Assembly (NCBI GenBank): GCA_042408595.1 | Contig: JBHOQX010000088.1 | Location: 1-32,562, forward strand | Length of the DNA stretch: 32,562 nt | DNA from: JBHOQX01 sp042408595 | Lineage (GTDB): Bacteria > Chloroflexota > Chloroflexia > Chloroflexales > Roseiflexaceae | Direction of reading: 5' to 3' | Shown here: positions 16,363-25,285 of the stretch, in pieces | Layout of the letters: each line of letters starts with the position of its first letter | Position numbering within the stretch: position 1 is the stretch's first letter | Notes under the pieces: generated by a model | Databases searched by the model: none | Seen by the model: only the letters and a program-made list of their open reading frames with translations | What the model was told of the DNA's origin: nothing | Position numbers and translations under genes: made by a program

Positions 16363-16712
16363 CTACAACGAGTACTCGACCATGACGGCCTGGCCTTGCG
16401 TCTCCGAGCGATGAGTCGCCTCAAGCACAGCCATCATCGGCAGCTGCCGCTCGACCGGCGAGATTGGCGCGCGGTCTTCGCGGATGGCGCGGGCCATGGC
16501 GGCAACCGGGAAGGCCGGTGTGCCGCGCCAGAAGGCCCTTCCGTCCAGTCGTTGTCTATGTTGGGCAACACGTCGGTCTCGCGGTCGCCGGGCGTGACGT
16601 AGCGATCGCGTGTGAGTTGCAGCGGGCGGTTGCCGGGGAGCATCGTCAGGTCCAGGCCGCCGCGCTGGCTGCGGATCTCGATTGCGTGCCGCCCGCGCGG
16701 GACGTCGCGTGA
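16363..16712 (-). pseudogene. Gfo/Idh/MocA-family oxidoreductase remnant (C-terminal third, frameshifted)
   Basis: Reading the minus strand from 16712, one frame gives HAIEIRSQRGGLDLTMLPGN, RDRYVTPGDRETDVLPNID and NDWTEGP. After a one-base shift near 16528 the next frame gives FWRGTPAFPVAAMARAIRED, RAPISPVERQLPMMAVLEA and QAVMVEYSL before TAG at 16363-16365. The 'A.AI.E.R.P..P.E......VLEA...S...G' end is typical of this sugar-oxidoreductase family. The NAD-binding Rossmann half is missing, and the remnant abuts the stop of the GH9 gene 17 nt away. An ancestral operon probably had a whole dehydrogenase here. Confidence 0.75.
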
Positions 16713-16729
16713 ATGTAACCGGCTGACAC

Positions 16730-19700
16730 CTATCGCTGAAGCGTGGCGGCTTGCAAGGTAACGTTGCCCCACTGTGCGTCGAACGCCTGATCGACGGTGT
16801 ATTTGATCGTCAGCGTCTGCCCTGCCGAGGCCGCCTTGTAGGTAATCGTGTAGACGCCGTTCGATGTGTCGCTGCTGTTGGACAGGCCGGTGTTGATGTA
16901 GGCCGGCGCGCTGCCGTCGCTGAGTGTCGCCTCCAGCTTGCCGCGCGCGCGCCACAGCCCGACATACACCTTGAGCGTGCGCTGGGTCGTGTCGGCGGGC
17001 ACTGTGAACTGGAAGCCGTTGCCCGAGCCGTTGGTCCAGATGCCGGTGGTCGTGTTCGTCGCGCTGGCGGTTGGCGTCCCGCCGGTCCAGCTGTAGCTGA
17101 CGTTGTTGTCGTCGAAGCGGTTCTGGTCGCCGCTGCCGATCTTCGTGATGCTGCCGATCTGGGTCGTCGCGCCGTTCTTGTGGTTGAAGCTGTTCGCGTC
17201 CACCAGGCCCCAATGCGCCCAGTCGGTGGTGCCCTCGCTGGCCAGGTTGACCGAGGTTGCCGCTGCGCCCAGGCTGCCGCTGAGCGAGCCGCTCGGCGGC
17301 GGGCCGCCCGTCCCGTACGCTTCCAGTTCGTAGATCGAGTAGCCGCAGCAGCCGCCCGAGTTGATGCCGCGGATCGTTCCGTACACGCGCAGGTAGCGCC
17401 CGCTGCCGTTCAGCCCGGTCAAGTCGTCCACGCCGCCGTCGCCGGTCGTTGTGCTGTAGAGCGTGGTCCAGGGGCCGCTCGCGCTATTCGCGACCTGCAC
17501 ATCGTAGCCTTTGCCGTACGCATCCTCCCAGGTGATGATCACCCGGTTGATCGTCTGGCTGGTGCCCAGATCGACCTGGAGCCACTGCGGATCGCTGAAC
17601 GCGCTCGACCAGCGGGTCTGCGTGTTGCCGTCCACCGCGTTGCCGGGCGCGACCGAGACGGACGGGGCCGGGTTGGTTTGCACCGAGGATGCGGTGGCGA
17701 ACTTCTTCAGCGCCAGGTTGGCGTTGGTATTCGTGACGATGCTGACGTTTGTCGTCGCCGCGACGCTGCCGCTCGCCGCGCGGACTGTGGCGCTGCCGGT
17801 CGTGCCCGGCGCGACATACAGCCCGTTCTGGTCGATTGTGCCGCCGCCGGAGACGACCGACCAGCTGTAGGTCAGCCCCGCGCTGAGCGGCTGGCCGAAC
17901 TGGTCGGTTCCGCTCACGCTAAACTGCTGCGTAGTGTACTGCGGCACCGTTGGGTTGGCGGGGCTCAGGCTGATCGTTGCGGGCGTCTGGTTGACAACGA
18001 CGATGACATCGCTGAAGGTCGTGCGGCCCTGCGGATCGCTGATCGTCGCGCGCAGTGTGTAGCTGCCCGCCTGCGTAAAGGTCGCGGTGCTGTTCTTGGC
18101 GGCGTTGCTGCCGTTCGGGCTAAACGTCGGGCTGGCCGCGCTCGCCGGCTTGCTGACCGCCGACCAGGTGTAGGTGAGTTGGCTTTCGGCAACGACCGGC
18201 GATGCGCCGAGCACGCTCAGGCTGGTGCTTGTGCCGGTCACCAAGCTGGGATTCGCGGCTGCCGGCGTTGCGACGGTCGGCGCGTTGGCGGCCTGCGTGC
18301 CGGTCGAGTCGACGATGTTCGAGCGGTCGCTCTCGCCAAAATAATTGGCCGCCGCGACGACATAGTAGTATTTGCCGCCGGCGGGCGGGCTGACATTCAC
18401 ATCCGTAAAGCTGCCCTGGTCGAGGTGGTTGAGCGACACGAAGTTATCGCTGCCGCTCGATGCGACGACCGGCCCGACGGCTTTAATCGGCAGGAACGGC
18501 CCGCTCGACGACGTGGACCGGTAGATATTGTAAAACAACGCTTGCGGCGCGGGCGTCCAGGTCAGACGCACACTCGTCCCGTTGTTGACCGACGTGACGC
18601 TCGGGCGGTCGGGCTTACGCGTCAGTACTGAGGGCGTGGGCGTGTAGCCGTCGTTCAGTGTCGCTGCTGCGATTGCGACATACGAGAAGGTTCCGGCGGT
18701 CTCGTCGGTCTTGAGCCACTGCACCGTCAGCTGCTGATTGTTTGTCGCGGCGCGGTACGTCAGCGTGACCATGCGATGGAACATGCCCTCGCCGCTGTAG
18801 ACGCCCAGGTTGCCAAACGTGATTGTGAAGGGCGGCGCCGATCCGTCTGACAGCGTCGCCGAGAGCGTGCCCAGCGCGCTCTTGCCGCTGAGGAACACGC
18901 GCAGCGTGCGCGGCTGGGTGCTGGCCGGCACGGTGAAGCTGAAGCCGCTGTTGAGGTCGGTCTGGCCGGTCGTCGTGTTCGTGCCGCCTTCGCTCTGCAC
19001 CCAGTCCGTGCCCTGCGCCCAGCCGTCCGACCAGCTGAAGCTCGCCGGGCTGACCTGGTTCGAGAGCATCTGGCTGCCGATGCGGGTCAAGTCGCTGATC
19101 GCGCCGACCGGAACATTGCCGCTGGTCGCTTTGTGGTTCTGCACGCTGTACGTGCGCGACCAGTGCGACCAATCGACCGCGCCCTGAGCGGTCAGGTCGA
19201 TCGTCTGGGAGGTCACGGCATTGACGCCCGACGCCTCGATAAACGCGCCATTCGGCGGCTGCGGCGCGGCGGGGCGCGTATCGCCCGGCACATAGCCCGC
19301 GAGTTTGGTCGTGCCATTGTCGAAGACCGGCATCGACAGGTTTTTGATAACCAGGCCGCGCGCCAGCCCCTGGTACGACCAATCGCCGCTTGGGTCCCAG
19401 GTTGCCGCCGAGCTTTGCAGACGGAAGCCGACAACCTTGCGCCACGCGGCGGTGAAGTCGCCCGCCGCCGAACGGTCGTTGGGATAGATCGGCGTGCCCG
19501 CGAAGTTGAAGGTGAAATAGTAGGTCTGGCCGCTCAACTGCGTCGGCCCCTGGATCGTCGCGACGCCGGTGAAGCCGTAGCGCGGCGTCGCCGTGATGGT
19601 CGTGCCGGCGGGCAGCGTGAAATAATAGCGGAACGACAACTGATTTTTGAGCGTCGCGGGCCAGCGCGAGCGATTATTCAGCTCGGCCTGGACGTCGATG

Positions 19701-21349
19701 TAGTTCGCGCCCGAACCAGTCAGCGCGGCCTCGACAAAATACTCGCTGTCCTCGTACTGGTCGCGCGGATCGACCGGTGGAAAATTCGCCAGCGGCAGAT
19801 CGTCGAACTCTGAGGCGAGCCGCGCGACATTGGCGGTGAAGCCGGCGTTGAAATCGAGCGCGACTTCGTGCTGCGAGATGATCGTGCCGTCGTTGACGAA
19901 CTCGTCCTGAATGTTTGGCCCAGCGATCAGCGCGCCGTAGAAGGTGTGCCGCGATGTTTCGTACAGATACTCGGGCCGGGTGTAGATCAGGTTTTCGTAG
20001 CCGCCCCACGAGCCGTTGACCGAGCGACTATGGTACAGTTTGACGACCGCCTTGCCGGGCGGCTGGAAGCCACCCAGGTACGAGCGGTTCGCCGGGTTGC
20101 TGCCGAGCGAGTAGTCAACCTGGCTCTTGGCCCAGTTGTAGTAGCTGGCCTTGAGCGAGTTGCCGGCAGGCAAAGAATCGCTGTAAACAAACATCGGGAA
20201 CGCGGCGTTATTGGCGTTTCGCAGCAGCGCGAAGTCGTTGCCGGGCTGGTACAGGCCGCCAGGGCTGCGCGTGGCGTTCAGGTAGCCGTTGAGCGTGTTT
20301 CCGACCGCGGTCTTGTAGCTGGCCTTCCCGGTCAGCTTCGCGAGCAGCACATAGTCGGCCAGGCCGTATTGGAACGCGCTGTACTCGCCTGCGCCGTAGC
20401 TGCTGGTAAAGCTCTCGGCGGTCGTCAGGTAGCTATCGCCCGAGCCGCTCGCCTGGGCGTTTTTCGCGCGGTAGAGCCAGATCGCCGCCCACGAGAGCGC
20501 CTGCGGCACGCCGTTGCCGCTGATGTTATAGCCGCCGGGGCTTTCGGGGGCGCCGCTCGGGCCGATCGCATTGCTGACATTCGCCGATGTGCGGTACGTA
20601 TTGGCAAAATTGAACATGCGCTCGGCGGCAGTCAGCAGCGTATCAGCATAGGCCGTGTCACTGCTGTTTGCGGCCTGCTGGCGAAACACGATCGACGAGG
20701 AGGCCAGCGCCGCGGCCATCGCGGCGACCACGCCCGCGTTCGGCGCGCTCGGGGTCGCCTTCCAGAGCGGCCGGTCCGGAATGCGGTACTCCGACAGCTC
20801 GGGCGGCCCCCAATAGCCGTGGTCGTCGGCCAGACCGGGGCGACCAGTCGTCGCAACATCGGTGTAGATGGTGTAGGTCGCGGGGTTGTTCGGGTCGGTC
20901 GAGCGGAAGCACTTGAGGAAGTAATCCGCGACCCACTTCAGGTTGCCCTTGAGGTAGCTCATCTGCTGCTGCGCGCCGGTGCCGCGCAGATACCCCGTTG
21001 GGTAGTCCACCGCGCTCCAGGCCAACGCCGAGCCGGCGAAGGCCATTGACGCATTCCACTTGACGTAATCACCCGCGTCGTACCAGCCGCCCGACAGATC
21101 CACGCCATCGGCGCTGCCGTCGTTCAGATGCGAGGGGCCGCGCCAGGCGACGCGTGTGTTCGCGCTCGTCACATTCCCCGAGCGCTGGATCTCGTAAAAA
21201 TACATCGTCTTCTGAAGCGCTTCGGCGTAGTTGTACGTTCCTGGCGCGGCCCGCACAACCGGGGCGAGCGGTGAGGCGAGTGGAACAAGCGCGGCGACGA
21301 TCAGTGCGAGCACCATCAAGGCTCGTGAACGCGAAGCGAGACTCTTCAT
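16730..21349 (-). CDS. Secreted multidomain GH9 endoglucanase with CBM3 and accessory modules
   Basis: The protein has 1539 residues. ATG 21347-21349 follows GGGAGG at ideal spacing. The signal peptide ends near VVRAAP (~35). The GH9 catalytic domain is at ~37-512: SGGWYDAGDYVKWN holds Asp91 and Asp94, and QHEVALDFNAGF holds the acid Glu495. A CBM3 (~537-690; RYYF, GDWSYQGL) makes this the theme-B GH9-CBM3c layout known for processive endoglucanases. Then follow an unnamed module (~708-900), FN3 (~912-1015), PKD-like (~1022-1120), BIG-like (~1122-1207) and an F5/8 type C/CBM32-like domain (~1208-1347). A second copy of the unnamed module closes the protein (~1355-1539). There is no dockerin or cell-wall anchor, so it is probably a free exoenzyme on cellulose or mixed-linkage glucan. 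Confidence 0.93.
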   Translation of the reverse strand: MKSLASRSRALMVLALIVAALVPLASPLAPVVRAAPGTYNYAEALQKTMYFYEIQRSGNVTSANTRVAWRGPSHLNDGSADGVDLSGGWYDAGDYVKWNASMAFAGSALAWSAVDYPTGYLRGTGAQQQMSYLKGNLKWVADYFLKCFRSTDPNNPATYTIYTDVATTGRPGLADDHGYWGPPELSEYRIPDRPLWKATPSAPNAGVVAAMAAALASSSIVFRQQAANSSDTAYADTLLTAAERMFNFANTYRTSANVSNAIGPSGAPESPGGYNISGNGVPQALSWAAIWLYRAKNAQASGSGDSYLTTAESFTSSYGAGEYSAFQYGLADYVLLAKLTGKASYKTAVGNTLNGYLNATRSPGGLYQPGNDFALLRNANNAAFPMFVYSDSLPAGNSLKASYYNWAKSQVDYSLGSNPANRSYLGGFQPPGKAVVKLYHSRSVNGSWGGYENLIYTRPEYLYETSRHTFYGALIAGPNIQDEFVNDGTIISQHEVALDFNAGFTANVARLASEFDDLPLANFPPVDPRDQYEDSEYFVEAALTGSGANYIDVQAELNNRSRWPATLKNQLSFRYYFTLPAGTTITATPRYGFTGVATIQGPTQLSGQTYYFTFNFAGTPIYPNDRSAAGDFTAAWRKVVGFRLQSSAATWDPSGDWSYQGLARGLVIKNLSMPVFDNGTTKLAGYVPGDTRPAAPQPPNGAFIEASGVNAVTSQTIDLTAQGAVDWSHWSRTYSVQNHKATSGNVPVGAISDLTRIGSQMLSNQVSPASFSWSDGWAQGTDWVQSEGGTNTTTGQTDLNSGFSFTVPASTQPRTLRVFLSGKSALGTLSATLSDGSAPPFTITFGNLGVYSGEGMFHRMVTLTYRAATNNQQLTVQWLKTDETAGTFSYVAIAAATLNDGYTPTPSVLTRKPDRPSVTSVNNGTSVRLTWTPAPQALFYNIYRSTSSSGPFLPIKAVGPVVASSGSDNFVSLNHLDQGSFTDVNVSPPAGGKYYYVVAAANYFGESDRSNIVDSTGTQAANAPTVATPAAANPSLVTGTSTSLSVLGASPVVAESQLTYTWSAVSKPASAASPTFSPNGSNAAKNSTATFTQAGSYTLRATISDPQGRTTFSDVIVVVNQTPATISLSPANPTVPQYTTQQFSVSGTDQFGQPLSAGLTYSWSVVSGGGTIDQNGLYVAPGTTGSATVRAASGSVAATTNVSIVTNTNANLALKKFATASSVQTNPAPSVSVAPGNAVDGNTQTRWSSAFSDPQWLQVDLGTSQTINRVIITWEDAYGKGYDVQVANSASGPWTTLYSTTTGDGGVDDLTGLNGSGRYLRVYGTIRGINSGGCCGYSIYELEAYGTGGPPPSGSLSGSLGAAATSVNLASEGTTDWAHWGLVDANSFNHKNGATTQIGSITKIGSGDQNRFDDNNVSYSWTGGTPTASATNTTTGIWTNGSGNGFQFTVPADTTQRTLKVYVGLWRARGKLEATLSDGSAPAYINTGLSNSSDTSNGVYTITYKAASAGQTLTIKYTVDQAFDAQWGNVTLQAATLQR

Positions 21350-21442
21350 CGAAACCTCCCTGGTCGTGCGGATTTCTGGCATAGCAAAGCCGACGCACAG
21401 ACACAGCAGTCTTGCGGAGGCACGCGAATAATGAGGGAAAGG

Positions 21443-22333
21443 CTACTCTTTGACAGCGCCGAGGCGCAGGCCGGTCACAAAATAGCGCTGGAGCAACGGG
21501 TAGATGCAGAGGATCGGCAGCGCCGCCGATAACAGCAGCGCCGCTTTGAGGCCGGCCGGCGTTGCATTGCGGAATTTGTCGGTCACATCGCGCAGGGCTT
21601 CCCGGCCCACGCCGCCCTGCTCGTTGATCAGCCGGTACAGATAGGTCTGCAGCGGCCACAGCTCCTGGCGCTGCAAATACAGCACGCCGGTGAACCAGTC
21701 GTTCCACGCGCCGATCGCATCAAACAGCACAAGCGTCGCGATCACCGGCAGCGAAAGCGGGATCATCACTTGAAACAGCACCTGCAGATGCGACGCGCCG
21801 TCCATCACTGCGGCGTCCTCCAGCTCGCGCGGCAGCCCGCGGAAGTAGTTCATCAGCAGGATCGTATTGCCGATGTTGAACAGCCCCGGCACGATCAGCA
21901 CCAGAAAATTGTTGTACAGCCCCAGCGAGCGAATCGTGTAGAGCATCGGGATCAGGCCGCCGCTGAACAGCATGAAGAAGATCAGCACGACTTTGAACGC
22001 GCCGCGCCCCGGCATGTAGATGTGGTCGCGCGAGAGCGCATAGGCCGCCAGCGACGACACCAGCAGCGTCAGCGGCACCGACAGCGACACCCGCACCACC
22101 GAAATCGCCGCCGAGCCGAGCACCTGGCGATTGCGCAGCAAAAACTGATAGTTCTCCAGCGTGAAATCGAGCGGCACAATGCCGACCTGACGCGCCAGAA
22201 TCGGCGTTTTACCGCTCAGCGACACGGCGACCATGTGCAGAAACGGCAGCAGACAGGTCAGCGCAAGCAGGGCGAGCGCGCTGTAGAGCGCGACGTTGAA
22301 GGCCCGGTCGCCAAATGAGCGGCTTTGAACCAT
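21443..22333 (-). CDS. CUT1 sugar ABC transporter permease (YtcP/LplC type)
   Basis: The protein has 296 residues, standard length, with six predicted membrane helices. The EAA loop reads LEDAAVMDGASHLQVLFQVMIPLSLP, shown here only as landmarks LEDAAVMDGAS and IPLSLP, and it contacts the ABC ATPase. The opening helix PFLHMVAVSLS and the end LQRYFVTGLRLGAVKE are typical of LplC/YtcP permeases that import oligosaccharides with LplB-type partners. The start lies only 13 nt after the stop of the first permease, so the two are translationally close. The ATPase is not encoded nearby, and a shared MsmK/UgpC-like protein is likely. Its partner permease is interrupted, which questions whether this copy is still in use. 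Confidence 0.92.
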   Translation of the reverse strand: MVQSRSFGDRAFNVALYSALALLALTCLLPFLHMVAVSLSGKTPILARQVGIVPLDFTLENYQFLLRNRQVLGSAAISVVRVSLSVPLTLLVSSLAAYALSRDHIYMPGRGAFKVVLIFFMLFSGGLIPMLYTIRSLGLYNNFLVLIVPGLFNIGNTILLMNYFRGLPRELEDAAVMDGASHLQVLFQVMIPLSLPVIATLVLFDAIGAWNDWFTGVLYLQRQELWPLQTYLYRLINEQGGVGREALRDVTDKFRNATPAGLKAALLLSAALPILCIYPLLQRYFVTGLRLGAVKE

Positions 22334-22346
22334 TAGGAAGCCTCGC

Positions 22347-23306
22347 CTAGAAGACGCGATAGTTGGCGTATTTGCCCGCTAGCCACCACGAAACCAGAAC
22401 CAGCACAAAGCCGACAAGCGATTTCACCAGGCCGACGGCAGTGCTGAGGCTGTAGTTCGCGCGCAGAATGCCCTGGCGGTACACGAACGTGTCCAGCACG
22501 TCGCCGGTCGAATACACCAGCGGGTTCTGCAAGATCAGGATCTGGTCGAAACCGGCGCTGAGGATGCTGCCCAGGCTCAGGCACGAAAGCAGCACGATCG
22601 TCGGCGCGATGCCCGGCAGGGTGATGTGCCACAGTCTGGCTCAGCGCCCTGCGCCATCGACTGCGGCGGCCTCGTACAGCTCGGGGCTGATCGCGGTGAG
22701 CGCGGCCAGATAGATGATCGCGCCAAAGCCGAAGCCCTTCCAGACGTCGGAGATGATCAGCGTCCAGGGGAACAGCGCCGGATTGGCGAAAAATTTCACC
22801 GGCGCAAATCCCAGCCCCTGCAGCAGATCGTTGACGATGCCAGTGACCGACAGCACCTCCAGCAGAATGCCGCCGACGATCACCCACGAAAGGAAATTCG
22901 GTAGAGTCGTCAGCGTTTGTACGACCCGCCGGAACGACTGCCAGCGCACTTCGTGCAGCATCAGCGCGAAGGTGACCGCGGCGAACTGGCCCCAGATGAT
23001 TTTATTCACCGCAATAAAGATCGTATTGCGCACGATCGGCCAAAACTCGCGAATCGTAAACATCTGCTGAAAATACATGAGTCCGACATATGGCGAGCCA
23101 GAAAGCCCTTTGATCGGGTTGAAATCGACAAAAGCGATTGCAATGCCCCACAACGGCAACACATTGAAGAGAATCAGCTGAATGAGTGCCGGAACAAGCA
23201 TAGCGTAGAGCAGCCAGTGTTGCCGCCAGACGGATCGCAGCGAGCGGGGCTTATCCGCCTCGCGGATGACCGCCAACAAGCTAGTCTGTTCGGTGTACTG
23301 GCTCAT
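22347..23306 (-). pseudogene. CUT1 sugar ABC transporter permease (LplB type) with an in-frame TGA
   Basis: ATG 23304-23306 follows AAAGGAA at good spacing. The frame encodes a normal LplB-type permease of 319 residue positions but has TGA at 22641-22643 (minus strand). Both sides are in the same frame: AAAVDGAGR, stop, ARLWHITLPGIAPTIVLL. Family members usually have Trp or Phe at this position (DGAGRWQ), so one TGG-to-TGA transition explains it. The stop falls inside the EAA loop, so the truncated product (221 residues) would lose the ATPase contact and the last helices. A re-initiated fragment could start at 22595. No other damage is visible, so the lesion is young, a sequencing error, or subject to readthrough. 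Confidence 0.85.
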
Positions 23307-23326
23307 GAGGGTTCCTTTGCCCAAAA

Positions 23327-23357
23327 GGCCGGGCGGCGCTGCATCGGCCGCCCGGCC
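23327..23357 (-). terminator. Perfect 11-bp hairpin with short T-run between binding-protein and permease genes
   Basis: Arms GGCCGGGCGGC (23327-23337) and GCCGCCCGGCC (23347-23357) flank a 9-nt loop. Read on the minus strand the stem is followed by TTTTGGG. It lies in the 60-nt gap after the binding-protein stop. Partial terminators at this place are common in sugar ABC operons and let the binding protein be made in excess over the permeases. The U-run is short, so termination is probably incomplete. Confidence 0.7.
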
Positions 23358-23366
23358 CCCGCGCTG

Positions 23367-25136
23367 CTACGACGAGAGGCTCTTATACCACGCATTCACA
23401 TCCGCGATCATATCCTTGCCGCCCTCCGACATCCAGGTCGAGACAAACTCGTCGAACGCCGACACCGGGCGCTGGCCGGTGATTATTTCGGTGAAGAAAG
23501 TGTCCTCCATCGGTCCGAGCGTCGGTTCGAGGGCGGCCATGCGCTTGGTCTGCTGGCCGTAGAACTCGTTGCGGTAGGTCGTCTCTTTGTCCATGGCGTC
23601 AATCGACCAGCGATACGCCGTGATGTCGTGCAGGACTTTGGGGTTCTCGATCAGGTAGCGCTGGCCCATGTCGAGTGTGCTCGGGTCTTGCTTGACCCAT
23701 TTCTCCATCTCGGTGATGACGTCGAGCTGGTAGTCGGGGTAGGCGATCGCCGGGAAGTGGAACCCGACGCCGTCCACAAAATCGCGCGTGCCCTTCTGGA
23801 GCGAGCCCGGCTTGAGCTTGCCGCCCTCTTCAACAATGTCGTAGCCGTAGCCCCAGCCGCTGCCGTTGCGCCATTCGCCGTACTGCTTGTACTTGGTCCA
23901 GTTGACGTGCATGTCCATGTTCCAGTTGAGCTGCTGGATGGCGGCTTCGATCTTTTTCGGGTCGGTCCCTTTCTTGAAGACCATCGCTGGGCCGACATCA
24001 TAGCCGCCCGCGCGCCCGCTCAGGCCGCCGGGGCCTTTGGGCAGCGCCATGTTGATCCACTTCGCGTCGGGCTTCTTCTCGAACAGCTCCTGAATCACCC
24101 AGTCGCTGTAGATCCACCAGGCATTAAAGGCGACGCCGGACTGCTCGTTCAGAATCTGCGCGCCCTGGTCGCTGTTGTAGTACTCCGGGTGCATCAGCCC
24201 GGCCTTGTACCACCCCGCGAGCACGCCCAGCGCGTCCTTCACACCGGGGCGCAGGCTGCCGTATTCGATCGTGCCGTCGCTGGCCTTGAGCCACAGCCGC
24301 GGCACCGAGCCGAACGCGCCATAGATCGGGTCGAGCGCGGTGGTCGCAAGCGGATATTCGGCCAGGCCCTGCTTTTTGAACTCGGTCAACACCGTGGTCA
24401 GCTCATCGATCGTGGTAGGCACCGGTTTGCCGATCTTCTCGAGCCAGTCCTGCCGAATCCAGCCGAGCGACTCGGTGTTGGCCTTTGGCCCCCACCAGAA
24501 GGGCACGCCGAAGATGCGGTTGTCGAAGCGCACAGCGTACCACATTTTGGCATCCGGGTAGCCCTTTTTCTGCTTGACCAGCGGCGAGGCGGTGTTTTCC
24601 CAGATGTCGGTAATGTCCTCGATCGCGCCGTTGTCGTGCAGCAGGGTGATGTCGCCGACGCCGGTGCGCCAGAGGTCGGGCAGATTGTTGGCGGCAATAT
24701 CGGCCTGGTAGGCGTCCCAGCCGCCCTGGCTGTGGATCTTGTGCTGCACGCCCAGGTGCTGGCGCAAGCGCCGGGTGATCGGGTTGTTCTCGTAGTCGTC
24801 GCCTTTGTTGAAGGTTGCGCCGCTCGGAAAATAGGTGGTGATCTCGACGACCGGATCGAAGCGTACGACCGGTGTCGGCACCAGGTCCGAGAAAAACTTG
24901 TCGGCGGTAGCGGCGGTGGTCGGGGCGGTGGTCGGGGCAGCGGTCGCGGCGGCCCCAGCGGCAGGTTGCGTCGCCGCAGTGCTGCCGGTTGCCGGCGCAG
25001 GCGCGGCAGTCGGCTGGGGCGTACTCACGTTTGATGCGGAGCCACATGCAGCGAGCACTACCCCGGCAAGCGAGCTTGAACCAAGGAGCTTCAGAAATCG
25101 GCGACGCGAGCACGATTCAGAGGTATTGCGAGGCAT
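23367..25136 (-). CDS. Extracellular sugar-binding lipoprotein of a CUT1 ABC transporter (LipO type)
   Basis: The protein has 589 residues, as expected for the large LipO/LplA-like binding proteins. ATG 25134-25136 follows AAAGGAGA. The N-terminus has a twin-arginine pattern SRRRFLK and a lipobox VLAAC with Cys31, so it is probably exported folded by Tat and lipid-anchored. An A/P/T-rich linker to residue ~78 precedes the family-1 solute-binding fold (PVVEITTYFPSG, NNLPDLW, FNAWWIYSDW, aromatic-rich sites for sugar stacking). With LplB- and LplC-type permeases downstream it would import oligosaccharides released by the GH9 enzyme. It is the first gene of the operon, and its upstream region holds an imperfect operator-like palindrome. 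Confidence 0.93.
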   Translation of the reverse strand: MPRNTSESCSRRRFLKLLGSSSLAGVVLAACGSASNVSTPQPTAAPAPATGSTAATQPAAGAAATAAPTTAPTTAATADKFFSDLVPTPVVRFDPVVEITTYFPSGATFNKGDDYENNPITRRLRQHLGVQHKIHSQGGWDAYQADIAANNLPDLWRTGVGDITLLHDNGAIEDITDIWENTASPLVKQKKGYPDAKMWYAVRFDNRIFGVPFWWGPKANTESLGWIRQDWLEKIGKPVPTTIDELTTVLTEFKKQGLAEYPLATTALDPIYGAFGSVPRLWLKASDGTIEYGSLRPGVKDALGVLAGWYKAGLMHPEYYNSDQGAQILNEQSGVAFNAWWIYSDWVIQELFEKKPDAKWINMALPKGPGGLSGRAGGYDVGPAMVFKKGTDPKKIEAAIQQLNWNMDMHVNWTKYKQYGEWRNGSGWGYGYDIVEEGGKLKPGSLQKGTRDFVDGVGFHFPAIAYPDYQLDVITEMEKWVKQDPSTLDMGQRYLIENPKVLHDITAYRWSIDAMDKETTYRNEFYGQQTKRMAALEPTLGPMEDTFFTEIITGQRPVSAFDEFVSTWMSEGGKDMIADVNAWYKSLSS

Positions 25137-25157
25137 CTGAGTATCTCCTTTGACCTA

Positions 25158-25174
25158 CAGCGGTTCGAACGCTG
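25158..25174. promoter_or_regulatory. Operator-like inverted repeat upstream of the sugar-transport operon
   Basis: CAGCG (25158-25162) and CGCTG (25170-25174) flank GTTCGAA, whose TTCGAA core is itself palindromic. It sits about 20 nt before the binding-protein ATG, between any promoter and the ribosome binding site, a usual place for a repressor site of a sugar operon. No LacI-family gene is in the window, and no clear -35/-10 pair was found beside it, so this remains weak. Confidence 0.3.
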
Positions 25175-25285
25175 AACCAGATGATGGACAAGCGTTGCTA
25201 GCCGTCGCCGTACGCTCGACGGTAGCGCGCGTGGTGCGGATCATCTATGAATGTTGTCGAAAGGTGTCACATAGGGCTTGCGCCA

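Noticed and set aside
16751..18631. A 626-codon plus-strand open frame opposite the end of the GH9 gene
   Set aside because: Arg/Val/Asp-rich composition typical of an antisense frame at high GC; the minus strand reads as well-formed FN3, BIG and F5/8C modules.
22641..22643. Genome-wide TGA-to-Trp recoding, suggested by the permease TGA
   Set aside because: Intact genes here end at TGA (carbonic anhydrase, GH65-like, histidine kinase), and TAG also interrupts the regulator and WecG frames, so nonsense mutation is simpler.
22917..25034. A 705-codon plus-strand open frame opposite the binding protein and first permease
   Set aside because: It is a GC-rich antisense shadow: the minus strand encodes clear ABC-transporter proteins with ribosome binding sites, and the plus translation has no family pattern.
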